Below are positions 6,752 through 16,485 of a stretch of 25,164 bases of DNA, piece by piece. Source of the DNA: JBCCGI01 sp039029355 (lineage in GTDB: Bacteria > Planctomycetota > UBA1135 > GCA-002686595); the NCBI GenBank assembly GCA_039029355.1, contig JBCCGI010000101.1, positions 1 through 25,164 on the forward strand, written 5' to 3'. Position numbers and translations under genes: made by a program. A model generated the notes under the pieces. The model did not search any database. It had not been told where the DNA came from and saw nothing but the letters and a program-made list of their open reading frames with translations. Positions within the stretch are counted from its first letter, which is position 1. Every line of letters starts with the position of its first letter.

Positions 6752-7732
6752 TCACCGCGGGCTCCGGTCGATGTCGGTCAGGAAGTCGAAGCCGCCCTGG
6801 GTTTGACGCAGCTGACCCTCGGGGCCGAGCACCAGGAGAGCGCCCGGAGCGGACAGGACCGCGCCGGCGTCCCAGGCTGCCGCTCGTTCGAGGCCCCGCA
6901 GCGGTAGCTCGCGAGCATCGATCTCGACGTGGCCCGGAGCCCCGAAACGGCGGGCCGTTCGGCGCTCGGTACACACGGCCCACACCTGCGCGCGGCCGGG
7001 GACCGGCGCCAGGGCGCGCGCGGCCAGGCCGGTGGCGCAGTCCCAGCGGTCGGCGAGCTGGTCGTCGAGCAGGTGGACCCGTGTGCCGTCCAGCGCGGTG
7101 AGCACCCACCAGCCCGCGTGCGGGCCGGGAGCCACGTCGAGCACCTCGGCCGGAAGCGCCCGCTCGTCGCGCAGGCCCCCGCCGGCCCGGAGATCATGCA
7201 CCCGCAGCCGCCCGTCGCCGAAGCCGAGGAGGAGCCGACCACCGCGGCCGGCGACGGCCTGGACGCCGTGCGCCTCGAGCTCCAACGGCGGACCGCCGCG
7301 CGGAGAGTGCACCGCGACGCGGGTCCGGTCGCCGTCGCGGTGGCACACGATGGCGCCGCGGCCGTCGAGGCCGGCGAGGTCGACCGTGCGACCCAGCTCC
7401 CACGCGCCGCGCTCGGCGCCCGAGGCGTCGATGCTCACCAATCGGTGGGGTCCGTCGGGCCGGCGGCCGGGTGCATCGAGGACCCAAGCGCCCCCGTCGC
7501 GTCGCGCGACGACGCGCAGCGGCGCATCCATCGGCGCGTCGCGCACCTCGAGCCAGTCCTCGCTCAGCCCGACGACGCGACCGCCGTCGCGGTCCGCCGC
7601 CCAGGCCTGCACCGGGGGCGGGTGGTCGACCCGGCGGTCGATGCACGCGGCCAGCCGGCCCGAGGCCAGCACCAGCGCGAGGCCGGCCGTCCACGCAAGG
7701 AGGGGTCGGAGGAGAGCGCGAAGAAGCGTCAC
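6752..7732 (-). CDS. putative lipoprotein of unknown function, beta-propeller-like
   Basis: A 326-residue protein not assigned to a family. The N-terminus (TLLRALLRPLLAWTAGLALVLASG) is a signal peptide leading to a lipobox-like LAAC with Cys30, so it may be lipid-anchored in the envelope. The rest consists of repeated short beta-strand blocks (such as GRLLLGFGDGRLRVHDL and GWWVLTALDGTRVHLLDD) that resemble WD/NHL-type propeller blades, an inference from pattern only. The start is GTG; the Shine-Dalgarno-like AGGGG abuts it and is poorly spaced, so an alternative start cannot be excluded. It lies 167 nt downstream of the oxidase operon and may be read separately. Confidence 0.7.
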   Translation of the reverse strand: MTLLRALLRPLLAWTAGLALVLASGRLAACIDRRVDHPPPVQAWAADRDGGRVVGLSEDWLEVRDAPMDAPLRVVARRDGGAWVLDAPGRRPDGPHRLVSIDASGAERGAWELGRTVDLAGLDGRGAIVCHRDGDRTRVAVHSPRGGPPLELEAHGVQAVAGRGGRLLLGFGDGRLRVHDLRAGGGLRDERALPAEVLDVAPGPHAGWWVLTALDGTRVHLLDDQLADRWDCATGLAARALAPVPGRAQVWAVCTERRTARRFGAPGHVEIDARELPLRGLERAAAWDAGAVLSAPGALLVLGPEGQLRQTQGGFDFLTDIDRSPR

Positions 7733-7864
7733 GCCCCTGGGACCGTGGGGAGCCCGAGCGGTTTCACTTCCGACCTGGGATTTCCGTGCCCCGCACGCTG
7801 GCTCAGCCGCGCGCGTGGGCTGGTCCCGATGGGCCCTTCGTCCTCAACCGCGCGGCATCGCGGT

Positions 7865-7892
7865 CGCCGGCGCAGCGGGCTCGCCCCCGGCG
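7865..7892 (-). terminator. weak GC-rich hairpin after the oxidase operon
   Basis: CGCCGG/CCGGCG arms separated by 16 nt, 7 nt downstream of the stop of the small membrane protein. There is no U-tract, so this is only a possible Rho-assisted or processing end for the cox operon. Confidence 0.25.
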
Positions 7893-7899
7893 CCCCTCG

Positions 7900-8172
7900 C
7901 TAAGTGAGCTCGGCGTTCTCCGCGAACTCCAGCGCGCGCCTGCGCGCGGTGCGGTAGGAGTTCCAAACCAGGAACCCGAACACCGTCGGGATCAGCAGCA
8001 CCACCGCCAGCATGAAGAGGATGGAGTTGTTGAAGCCGTCCATCAGACGGCGATGCTGTTCGGTGGCGACCGCCCCCTTGCAGCTCTCTCAGGTCCACCC
8101 GGCGGGCGCGCTGGCAAGCCAGGCCGCGGCCAGGAAGGCGGCAAAGCGAAGGGATCGGAGGAGGCGGTACAT
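7900..8172 (-). CDS. candidate selenoprotein: small membrane protein with in-frame UGA in a UxxC motif, cox cluster
   Basis: The frame from ATG (8172) to TAG (7900) is 90 residues with one in-frame TGA at 8091-8089 (position 28). Residues 1-25 form a signal peptide (RLLRSLRFAAFLAAAWLASAPAG). Then come W-T-U28-E-S-C31-K, a CxxC-like redox or metal motif with selenocysteine in place of the first Cys. One transmembrane helix follows at about 48-69 (NNSILFMLAVVLLIPTVFGF) and a basic then acidic cytoplasmic tail. Small CPxCK-type membrane proteins near cytochrome oxidase genes have this layout as I recall, which supports reading the TGA through. Codons between the TGA and the next ATG (8043) keep the GC-rich third positions of coding DNA (12 of 15). 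The gene starts 9 nt after the DUF420 stop, as last gene of the cox operon. Alternatives are a separate 47-aa ORF from 8043, a pseudogene, or a sequencing error. Confidence 0.6.
8055..8084 (-). promoter_or_regulatory. candidate bacterial SECIS hairpin
   Basis: Starting 4 nt after the TGA, the RNA can fold as GCUG/CAGC, a 3x3 internal loop, GG/CC, a G-A mismatch, then GGC/GCC closing an apical tetraloop GGUC (8071-8068). The loop starts 17 nt after the TGA. Known bacterial SECIS elements need a G in the first two loop positions and a 16-37 nt spacing. E. coli fdhF has a GGUC-containing loop at nearly the same distance. The folding was done by eye. Confidence 0.5.
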
Positions 8173-8181
8173 GTGGTTCGA

Positions 8182-8631
8182 TCAACCGGCGGCGGGCGCC
8201 GGCGGGTTCCACCAGTATAGGGCGAGGTAGACCAGCACGCCGGTCACGGACACGTAGAGCCAGATCGGGAAGGTCCAGCGCGCCATGCGACGGTGCCCTT
8301 CCCAGCGCTCGCGCGCGGCCAGCCACAGCGTCGTCAGCACCATCGGCAGGTTCACCGCGGCCAGCACGATGTGGCTGATCAGCATCGCGTAGTAGCCGAG
8401 CCGCACCGCTCCCTCGCGGCGGAAGGGCGTGTGCCCCAGCTCGGGAACCACGGCGAAGTGGTAGGTGAGGTAGCCCGCCAGGAACAGCGCGCTGACCAGC
8501 GTCGCGGCGGTCATGATCCGCGCGTGGGCCTCGCGCCGGCCGGCCTTGATCGCGCGCCAGCCGACGATCAGGAGCACCGTCGCGAGCGCGTTGAGCAGCG
8601 CGTTCAGCGCCGGGAGGTCCTGCAGCGACAT
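8182..8631 (-). CDS. DUF420 family membrane protein, cytochrome oxidase-associated
   Basis: A 149-residue protein with four hydrophobic helices (about residues 8-28, 40-60, 78-104 and 118-140). His36, His58, His67, His87 and His113 lie at or near the helix ends, as in the DUF420/YozB family. These proteins are usually encoded beside cytochrome c oxidase genes and are thought to help oxidase or copper-centre assembly; the mechanism is not established. ATG start at 8631, 10 nt after the SCO1 stop and 9 nt before the candidate selenoprotein, so it is co-transcribed. Confidence 0.88.
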   Translation of the reverse strand: MSLQDLPALNALLNALATVLLIVGWRAIKAGRREAHARIMTAATLVSALFLAGYLTYHFAVVPELGHTPFRREGAVRLGYYAMLISHIVLAAVNLPMVLTTLWLAARERWEGHRRMARWTFPIWLYVSVTGVLVYLALYWWNPPAPAAG

Positions 8632-8641
8632 GGGCGCCCTG

Positions 8642-9316
8642 CTATTCGTCTTCGAGCAGCGCCCGGACGCGCTCGACCAGGCGCTTCACCTGCGCCGGAT
8701 CCTCGCTGTCGTACCAGCCGCGGATGCGGCCCTCGGCGTCGACGACGGTCAGCCGGCGGTCGTGGGTCAGGAAGTCGCCGGTCTCCGGGTCGGCCTCGTC
8801 CAGCTTCGCGACCGGCAGCTTGAAGCCCTCGCGGATCAGGCCGTGGACCTCGGCCTCCTCGCCGGTGAGGAACGACCAGCGCTCGGGGTCGGCCTCGTGG
8901 GCTTGGGCGTAGCGGTCAAGCACCGCGGGGTTGTCGCGGGCGGGGTCGACGGTGATCGACACCAGGTGCGCTTCGGTGCCCTCGAGGCGGCGCGCGACGT
9001 CCGCCATGGTGCGGGTGATCGAGGGGCAGGGGCCGGTGCAGGTGGTGAAGATGCAGGCCAGCACCCACGGCGTGCCCTTCAGGTCGATGAGGCCAAAAGG
9101 CTCGCCATGCTGGTCGGTGAGCCGGAAGTCGGGCAGCGTCCCGAAGTCGATGGGATCGCCCGGCGCGGCCGCGGTGGTCGGCCCCGAGCTGCCGCCGTAG
9201 CCCGCGGCGCTCTCGTCCTCGGCGCAGCCCGCTCCCAGCGCCGCGAGGACGAGCAAGAAGACGCGCGCCGCCCAGCGCGAAGGGCGCGCCTGCGAGTCGG
9301 CGTCTCTAGTGCTCAC
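8642..9316 (-). CDS. SCO1/SenC-family copper chaperone lipoprotein
   Basis: A 224-residue thioredoxin-fold protein that delivers copper to, or reduces the cysteines of, the CuA site of CoxB. A signal peptide leads to the lipobox LGAGC (Cys31), so it is anchored in the membrane facing the periplasm. The copper-binding CTGPC gives Cys93 and Cys97, and the distal ligand is His185 (FLTHDRR). SITVDPARDNP is typical of the family. The start is GTG and overlaps the end of coxD by 11 nt. All ligands are present, so it should be functional. Confidence 0.95.
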   Translation of the reverse strand: MSTRDADSQARPSRWAARVFLLVLAALGAGCAEDESAAGYGGSSGPTTAAAPGDPIDFGTLPDFRLTDQHGEPFGLIDLKGTPWVLACIFTTCTGPCPSITRTMADVARRLEGTEAHLVSITVDPARDNPAVLDRYAQAHEADPERWSFLTGEEAEVHGLIREGFKLPVAKLDEADPETGDFLTHDRRLTVVDAEGRIRGWYDSEDPAQVKRLVERVRALLEDE

Positions 9317-9701
9317 CCTCTTCGTGCGCCTCGCCGTGCTCGATGTCGTTCACGCTCATGTCGTGCAGCACGGTGCCCTCGTCGTTGTTGTACATCGACC
9401 CGATCGGGTGATCGAGGTGGTGCGAGCGCGACACGTCGGGGCTGACGTAGCCCCAGATGACCAGCACGAGGAGCGGCGTCGGCAGGATGAGGCTCTTGAC
9501 CACCCAGCCCTCGAACTTCAGGTGCATGAAGTAGACCGCGATCAGCCACCCCTTGAGGAAGGCGAAGAAGCCGAGGCCGCCCCACAGGATCAGCTTGTTG
9601 GACCCGGCCAGCCACATCCCCCACGCCACCTCGGCGGCGGTGAAGACGAAGAGCCAGAGGAAGACCTTGTCGGGGCTGAAGTGCTTGCTGTCGTCGGACA
9701 T
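9306..9701 (-). CDS. coxD: cytochrome c oxidase subunit IV (prokaryotic)
   Basis: A 131-residue membrane protein with three TM helices (about residues 12-32, 37-57 and 66-86). The KGWLIAVYFMHLKFE segment at 50-64 is the hallmark of the COX4_pro family. The C-terminal tail is rich in His, Glu and Asp. It stabilises the oxidase core. The ATG at 9701 (MSDDSKHF) is chosen because residues further upstream are an antisense shadow of coxC. It starts 10 nt after the coxC stop. Confidence 0.88.
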   Translation of the reverse strand: MSDDSKHFSPDKVFLWLFVFTAAEVAWGMWLAGSNKLILWGGLGFFAFLKGWLIAVYFMHLKFEGWVVKSLILPTPLLVLVIWGYVSPDVSRSHHLDHPIGSMYNNDEGTVLHDMSVNDIEHGEAHEEGEH

Positions 9702-9711
9702 GGCGCGATGC

Positions 9712-10341
9712 CTAGAAGAGGTAGACGATCGTGAAGAGGAGGACCCAGACGAGGTCGACGAAGTGCCAGTAGAGGCCGGCAAGCTCCAGTCCGACGTAGT
9801 CGCGCGAGGAGTACCCGCCGCGCCAGGCCTTGAACCAGGCACAGATCAGCCAGATGACGCCGATCACCACGTGCGAGCCGTGGAAGCCGGTCATGATGTA
9901 GAAGGTCGACCAGAAGATGTCGGTCTTCGGGAAGGCGCCCAGGTGGAAGAGCTCGATGTACTCGTAGACCTGGATGCCGACGAAGAACGAGCCGCCGATG
10001 ATCGTCAGGCCGAGCCACTTCAGCGTGCCGCCGCGGTCGCCCGCGTGCGCCGAGAACAGCGACTTCACCATCAGCCACGAGCTCGTGATCAGCACGAACG
10101 TGTTGAAGGCGGTGATCGGGACGTTGAGGCGCTTCTCCGGGTTCGGCCACGACTCCGTACCGGTGCGGAGGATCACGTAGGCACCGATCAGGCCGGTGAA
10201 GAACATGATCTCGGTCGCCAGGAAGAGCCAGATGGCGAACTTCCCGCGCTCGACCGGCGGACCGCTGTCGTAGTCGTAGACCGGGTGATGTGGCCGCGGG
10301 GCGTCGACCTCGGGGTCGAAGGCTGCGATGGCGTCGCTCAT
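9712..10341 (-). CDS. coxC: cytochrome c oxidase subunit III
   Basis: A 209-residue subunit with five TM helices. Signature segments are ATEIMFF (Glu44), FYIMTGFHGSHVVIG at 147-161 and LYWHFVDLVWVLLF at 190-203. It lacks the first two helices of seven-TM CoxIII, as is common in bacterial short forms. The ATG at 10341 (MSDAIAAFDPEVD) is preferred; the in-frame start 13 codons upstream would extend into ctaB. The start is 4 nt after the ctaB stop, so translation is coupled. Confidence 0.94.
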   Translation of the reverse strand: MSDAIAAFDPEVDAPRPHHPVYDYDSGPPVERGKFAIWLFLATEIMFFTGLIGAYVILRTGTESWPNPEKRLNVPITAFNTFVLITSSWLMVKSLFSAHAGDRGGTLKWLGLTIIGGSFFVGIQVYEYIELFHLGAFPKTDIFWSTFYIMTGFHGSHVVIGVIWLICAWFKAWRGGYSSRDYVGLELAGLYWHFVDLVWVLLFTIVYLF

Positions 10342-10345
10342 GGGG

Positions 10346-11260
10346 CTAGCTGGAGAGGGCCCGGTGCACCACCGGGTCAAAGAGAACCAAGGAGAACAGG
10401 AGCGGCAGGTAGGCGAGCGACACGAACAGCACGGCTCGCGCGCGCCCCTGGGTCTCCCGGTGCGCGAAGAGCGCGGAGCAGACGGCGTAGGCGGTTCCGA
10501 GCAGAAGCGCGCCGACGGCGAACACCACGCCGGCCTCGCCGCGCACCGCCGGAAGCAGCGAGACGGGAAGCAGGACGAGGCTATATAGGAACGCTTGGCG
10601 CCCGGCCTGGCCCTCGGTTCCGGGCAGGGCCGGCAGCATCTTCATCCCCGCACGGCGGTAGTCCTCGCGGTACATCCACGCGATGGCGAGGAAGTGCGGG
10701 AACTGCCACACGAAGATCACCGCGAACAGCGCCCAGCCCCAAAGGCCGGGCTCGCCGGCGACCGCGACGTAGCCGAGCAGCGGGGGCATGGCGCCGGGGA
10801 TGGCGCCGATCGTCGTGTTGAACGACGACAGGCGCTTGAGCGGCGTGTAGACGAGCGCGTAGGCGAGCAACGTGGCCAGCGCCAGCAGGGCCGCGAGCGT
10901 GGTGAAGCGCACCGCCAGCCCGGCGGTGCCCGCGGTCGCGAGCAGCGCGGCCAGCAGGATCGCGTCGCGCGGACGCACGCGGCCGGTGACGAGCGGGCGG
11001 TCCTGGGTGCGCCGCATGCGCGCGTCGAGGTCGCGCTCGAGCACCTGGTTGAAGATGCCCGCGGCCGCGGCGGTGAAGCCGACCAGAAGCGCCGCCTCGG
11101 CGCAGGCCAAGAGCCTCGCGTCCGGCCCGTGGGCCAGGAGCGCTCCGGTGAACGCGGCGAGCATCACGAAGACCGCGATGCGCGGCTTCATCAGCTCGAG
11201 CCAGCTGGCGAGCGTCGCCTGGACACTCCCGCGGGTGGTCGTTGCGATCGAGCGGCTCAT
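10346..11260 (-). CDS. ctaB: protoheme IX farnesyltransferase (heme O synthase)
   Basis: A 304-residue UbiA-superfamily prenyltransferase that adds a farnesyl group to heme b to make heme o. The first prenyl-diphosphate-binding motif is FNQVLERDLDARMRRT (Asn71, Glu75, Asp79). The conserved YTPLKRLSSFNTTIGAIPG loop and the second motif around WMYREDYRRAGMKMLP (DYxxAG) are present, with about nine TM helices. The ATG at 11260 overlaps the ctaA TGA as ATGA; frame upstream of it is an antisense shadow of ctaA. It provides the heme needed by CoxA together with CtaA. Confidence 0.95.
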   Translation of the reverse strand: MSRSIATTTRGSVQATLASWLELMKPRIAVFVMLAAFTGALLAHGPDARLLACAEAALLVGFTAAAAGIFNQVLERDLDARMRRTQDRPLVTGRVRPRDAILLAALLATAGTAGLAVRFTTLAALLALATLLAYALVYTPLKRLSSFNTTIGAIPGAMPPLLGYVAVAGEPGLWGWALFAVIFVWQFPHFLAIAWMYREDYRRAGMKMLPALPGTEGQAGRQAFLYSLVLLPVSLLPAVRGEAGVVFAVGALLLGTAYAVCSALFAHRETQGRARAVLFVSLAYLPLLFSLVLFDPVVHRALSS

Positions 11261-12243
11261 CGCGCTCCTTCCGGCAGACCGGACGCGGGGACGGCGTAGC
11301 GCTCCTGCGCACGCCTGCCCGCAAGACGGACGGACCAGAGCACCGCCGCGCCACACTGGGCGAACAGCAACGCTCCGCAAAGGACGTGCAGGATCGACAG
11401 ACCCCACTCCATCGGCCCGATGGCGCCGGGCCGGAAGCCGACCCACGCGAAGAGGCCGAGGGCGATCTGGACGCCGAGCAGCGCGCGCAGGTTCCTGGCA
11501 GCGCGGGTGAGCGCCGTAGCGCGCGCACCCGAGGTCGAGCGCGCCGCGCGCAGAAGCACCGCGGCGAGCACCACCACCGCGAAGAAGGCCACCGCGGCGC
11601 CGGCGAAGTGCAGCGCGAGCCGCGTCTCGATGCCCGGGGCGGGCGTCGGCCGCAGCCCGTGGCGGTACCAAGCGCCCAGGAAGACCTGCCCGAAGACGAC
11701 GACGGCGGTGACGAGCGCGATAGCGCGCAGGCGCCGCATTCCGTCGGCGGACTCGTCGCTCGCGCGGCCTTCGGCGCCCGCGCTCCAGCGGGCCGAGAGC
11801 ACGACCGCCGAGGCCGCCAGCAGGCCGAAGGTGGCCTGGGCGAACACGCCGTGGAGGAACGCCAGCTGCGGGCTGTCCTCCAGCACGCGGAAGCCGCCGA
11901 GAGCACCCTGCAGGATGACCGCCACAAGTGCGGCGGTAGCGAACCAGGCGCCGGTCGAGCGCACCTTGATCCAGGCGCGCACGCAGGCCGCGACCGCGAC
12001 CGCGCCGACCAGCATGCCGAACAGCCGGTGCGTGTGCTCGACGAAGGTCCCCACGTCGCGCAGCCAGCTGTCGATCGGGAAGAACAACAGGAAGTGTCCC
12101 TCCGCAATCAGCCACCCCTCGACCGCCATGCCGGCGCCGAGCGTCGTCACCGAACCGCCGAACAGCACCAGCGGGACCGCGCACAGGAGCGCGGCCACCG
12201 CCAGGCGGTAGCTTCCGCGGTCGAAACGAGGGGACGTGGCCAT
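11257..12243 (-). CDS. ctaA: heme A synthase (CtaA/COX15 family)
   Basis: A 328-residue, eight-TM protein that oxidises the C8 methyl of heme o to give heme a. The conserved histidines expected for this family are present: EHTHR (His70, His72), FLHG (His131), LHF (His212) and ILHVLCG (His286). The two four-helix halves are separated by a hydrophilic stretch at about 152-172. ATG start at 12243, 19 nt after the coxA stop; ends in an ATGA overlap with ctaB. Confidence 0.94.
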   Translation of the reverse strand: MATSPRFDRGSYRLAVAALLCAVPLVLFGGSVTTLGAGMAVEGWLIAEGHFLLFFPIDSWLRDVGTFVEHTHRLFGMLVGAVAVAACVRAWIKVRSTGAWFATAALVAVILQGALGGFRVLEDSPQLAFLHGVFAQATFGLLAASAVVLSARWSAGAEGRASDESADGMRRLRAIALVTAVVVFGQVFLGAWYRHGLRPTPAPGIETRLALHFAGAAVAFFAVVVLAAVLLRAARSTSGARATALTRAARNLRALLGVQIALGLFAWVGFRPGAIGPMEWGLSILHVLCGALLFAQCGAAVLWSVRLAGRRAQERYAVPASGLPEGAR

Positions 12244-12262
12244 TCCGATTCCGAGCGGGTCG

Positions 12263-14086
<1,824 letters not shown>

Positions 14087-14094
14087 GATTCAGG

Positions 14095-14922
14095 CTACTC
14101 CGCCAGGTCTGCGCTGCCGTTCGCGTAGAGGGCTTCCCGCTGGCCTTCGAGCCAGGCCTCGTACTCGTCCTTCGGGAGGACGTGGACGCGGCCGGCCATC
14201 TTGTAGTGGCCCCAGCCGCAGAGCTCGGCGCAGATCAGGTCGTAGGAACCGACCTCCTGCGCGTTGAACCACACCGGGATCGTCATCCCGGGCACCGCGT
14301 CCTGCTTGAGGCGGAACTGCGGCACGAAGAAGGCGTGCAGCACGTCCCGCGACTTCAGGTGGAACACGACGGGCGTGTCGACCGGCACGTAGATGTCGTA
14401 CGGCGACTCGACCACGTCGATGCCGTTGAAGTTGCCGTCGCGGTCGGGATAGCGCGCGCGCCAGTCGAACTGACTCGCGTAGATCTCCATCATCGGAGCC
14501 TCGACCGTGTACTGGCCGGGCTCGCCGTTCTCGTCGAGGCCCATGTTGGCCGTGAACTTGATCTCGGCCCAGGTGCCCATCTGCGCGAAGGCGATCACGA
14601 GCAGGAGCACCGCGGGGACGGCCGTCCAGACCATCTCCAGCTTGTGGTTGCCGTGCGAGAACACGGCCTTGCTCGTCCGCGGCTTCGAGTACCAGTAGAC
14701 GCACCAGACCAGCGCCCCCTCGGTGAGGACGAAGGTGAACGCCACCATCCAGAGGATGAGGTCGAACAGCGCGTCGATCTTCGGGCCGAAGGTCGAGACG
14801 TTCTGGGGGAACCACCAGCCGTAGTCGTCGGCGGTGACGAACGTCCACACCCCGAGGATCGGGACCAGGACGAACAGCACCGTGAAGAGGACGCGTGCTA
14901 CGTACGCCGGAAAGCCAGTCAT
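14095..14922 (-). CDS. coxB: cytochrome c oxidase subunit II
   Basis: A 275-residue subunit with a periplasmic cupredoxin domain. The CuA site is complete: His196 (LHAFFVPQF), then CAELCGWGHYKM giving Cys231, Glu233, Cys235, His239 and Met242. Hydrophobic segments are at about 9-30, 56-78 and 97-118; the first may be a cleaved or retained leader. There is no fused cytochrome c domain, so the diheme lipoprotein upstream is the likely electron donor. ATG start at 14922, 15 nt after that gene's stop. Confidence 0.96.
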   Translation of the reverse strand: MTGFPAYVARVLFTVLFVLVPILGVWTFVTADDYGWWFPQNVSTFGPKIDALFDLILWMVAFTFVLTEGALVWCVYWYSKPRTSKAVFSHGNHKLEMVWTAVPAVLLLVIAFAQMGTWAEIKFTANMGLDENGEPGQYTVEAPMMEIYASQFDWRARYPDRDGNFNGIDVVESPYDIYVPVDTPVVFHLKSRDVLHAFFVPQFRLKQDAVPGMTIPVWFNAQEVGSYDLICAELCGWGHYKMAGRVHVLPKDEYEAWLEGQREALYANGSADLAE

Positions 14923-14937
14923 CGTTTGCTCCCCGGC

Positions 14938-16398
14938 CTAGTGGCCGGCCTCCTCGTCCTGGGTTGCGACGACCTGCTCGTGCGTCGACAGCGAGCGCAC
15001 GAAGTGCGTGATGGCCCACAGGTCGTCGTCCGAGAGAAGCCGGTTGCCCTCCGCGTCGGTCAGCGTCGTCTGGGCCGGCATCGGCGTGCCGTTGATGCCC
15101 GCGTGCACGCGGCGGAAGACGTCGATCGGCCGGCGGCCGAAGCGGAAGATGCCGCGGGTCAGGTCACGCGGCTCGATCGGGTTGCCCCAGTCGTCGGTGA
15201 TCTGCACCATCTCGCCGGTCTCGGGGTCGCGCTCCTTCGAGGACGGGCCGTTGCCGCGGTAGTTGGTGCCGTGGCAGCTGGCGCAGTTGGCCGAAGACTC
15301 GTCTTTGAAGAGCTCGCGGCCATGCTCGATCATGGTCCTGTTCGTGCCCGGAACGATGTCGTCAGGAGCCGGCACGTCGCCCTCGTAGGCGATGACGTTC
15401 TCGCCCGCGCCCAGCCACTCTTCCCACTCGTCGGCGTAGGCGGTGAGGACGCTCTCCATCGTGATGCCGCCCGAGTCGATGTCGTAGTCGAGCGCGCCCA
15501 GGATCTCGACCCGCCCGCGGATCGAGAGCAGCCGCACGTAGTCGACCAGACCGTGGAGCTGGGCGTCGGAGAAGCGCCGGAACGAGGGCATCGACGTGGT
15601 GTAGATGCCTCGGGCGAGCACGCGGAATAGATCCGAGCGCGTCGGCCGCGCCTTGTTGGCGACCGACGTGAACTTGAAGATGCCGTTGCGGTAGTCGCGC
15701 GGGAGCGGCTTCAGATACTCGGCCGTCGGGCCGTTGCCGCCGCCCTCGACGCCGTGGCAGTGGATGCACTGCGTGCGGAACATCTCGGACGAGTCGCGCA
15801 GGCTCGGGTAGTAGTTGCGCAGCTCCTCGGGCCAGTCCGCCTTCACGGCGGCGATGGCCTCGTCGAGGTCGGCCTGCGCGCCCTCGGCGTCGAGCGGGTC
15901 GCCGTCTTCGTCCTCGCCGCCGGCTTCGGCGTCGGCCAGGGCCTGCTCGAGGTCCGCGATCTCGTCCATCGTCTCCTCCCAATAAGAGAGGAGGCTGAGG
16001 GCCTCGCGCGGCAGCCGCACGTCGTCGAACTCGCCGGCCTCGATGTGGGCGATGTCGTCGGCGAAGCGATCCGAGTTGTCGGCGATCAGCGCCTCCCACT
16101 CGGCCTCGCTCAGCTCATCCGAGCCGAAGTTCGGATCGAAGCCTTCGTCGAGCATGTCCTCGGTCAGGAGGAAGCCCGGGTTGGAAGGCGTCCCGAAAAG
16201 CATCTCCAGCGCGCCGCGCAGCTGGTCCTGCGCGATGGAGTCCGAGGCGTATTCCTCGCCGTCGGGGTCGTTGAGAACCTTGTCGCTGAGGCTGTAGCGA
16301 AGCTCGGGCGTCTCGGGCTCTAGCTTGCAGCCCAGGAGCGTTCCGAGGGAGGCCGCTGCCACGATCAGCGTGGCTCGGGTGGGGCTCATGGGGGTCAT
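14938..16398 (-). CDS. diheme cytochrome c lipoprotein heading the oxidase operon
   Basis: A 486-residue exported protein. A signal peptide leads to lipobox LLGC (Cys24). After an acidic helical region of about 180 residues (very Asp/Glu-rich at 145-185, coiled-coil-like) come two class I cytochrome c domains: CIHCH (Cys211, Cys214, His215, with Met270 in TSMPSF) and CASCH (Cys372, Cys375, His376, with Met440 in TPMPAQ). Both share a PRDxxxGIFxF block, so the domains look like a tandem duplication. It probably passes electrons to CuA of CoxB; that is inferred from position and fold. The start may be the ATG at 16398 or the one three codons later (16389); neither has a clear Shine-Dalgarno. 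Confidence 0.9.
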   Translation of the reverse strand: MTPMSPTRATLIVAAASLGTLLGCKLEPETPELRYSLSDKVLNDPDGEEYASDSIAQDQLRGALEMLFGTPSNPGFLLTEDMLDEGFDPNFGSDELSEAEWEALIADNSDRFADDIAHIEAGEFDDVRLPREALSLLSYWEETMDEIADLEQALADAEAGGEDEDGDPLDAEGAQADLDEAIAAVKADWPEELRNYYPSLRDSSEMFRTQCIHCHGVEGGGNGPTAEYLKPLPRDYRNGIFKFTSVANKARPTRSDLFRVLARGIYTTSMPSFRRFSDAQLHGLVDYVRLLSIRGRVEILGALDYDIDSGGITMESVLTAYADEWEEWLGAGENVIAYEGDVPAPDDIVPGTNRTMIEHGRELFKDESSANCASCHGTNYRGNGPSSKERDPETGEMVQITDDWGNPIEPRDLTRGIFRFGRRPIDVFRRVHAGINGTPMPAQTTLTDAEGNRLLSDDDLWAITHFVRSLSTHEQVVATQDEEAGH

Positions 16399-16485
16399 CT
16401 TGGGGGTCGTGAGGCGCTGGCGACGAAGCAGCTCGGGGCCATCGGGAGGCTCGGCGATGCATGCTCCCACGCAAATTTGGCAACG

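Noticed and set aside
6349..7101. Plus-strand 250-residue pentapeptide-like protein over the minisatellite
   Set aside because: The repeat PACLA does not match the A(D/N)LXX pentapeptide-repeat family and the frame runs antisense into the lipoprotein gene.
8041..8043. Separate 47-aa gene starting at the internal ATG
   Set aside because: It has no signal peptide or RBS and would waste the coding-like 15 codons before it; kept as an alternative only.
7900..8172. Pseudogene with a nonsense mutation
   Set aside because: Tight operon position, intact codon bias and a SECIS-like hairpin argue against it, though it cannot be excluded.
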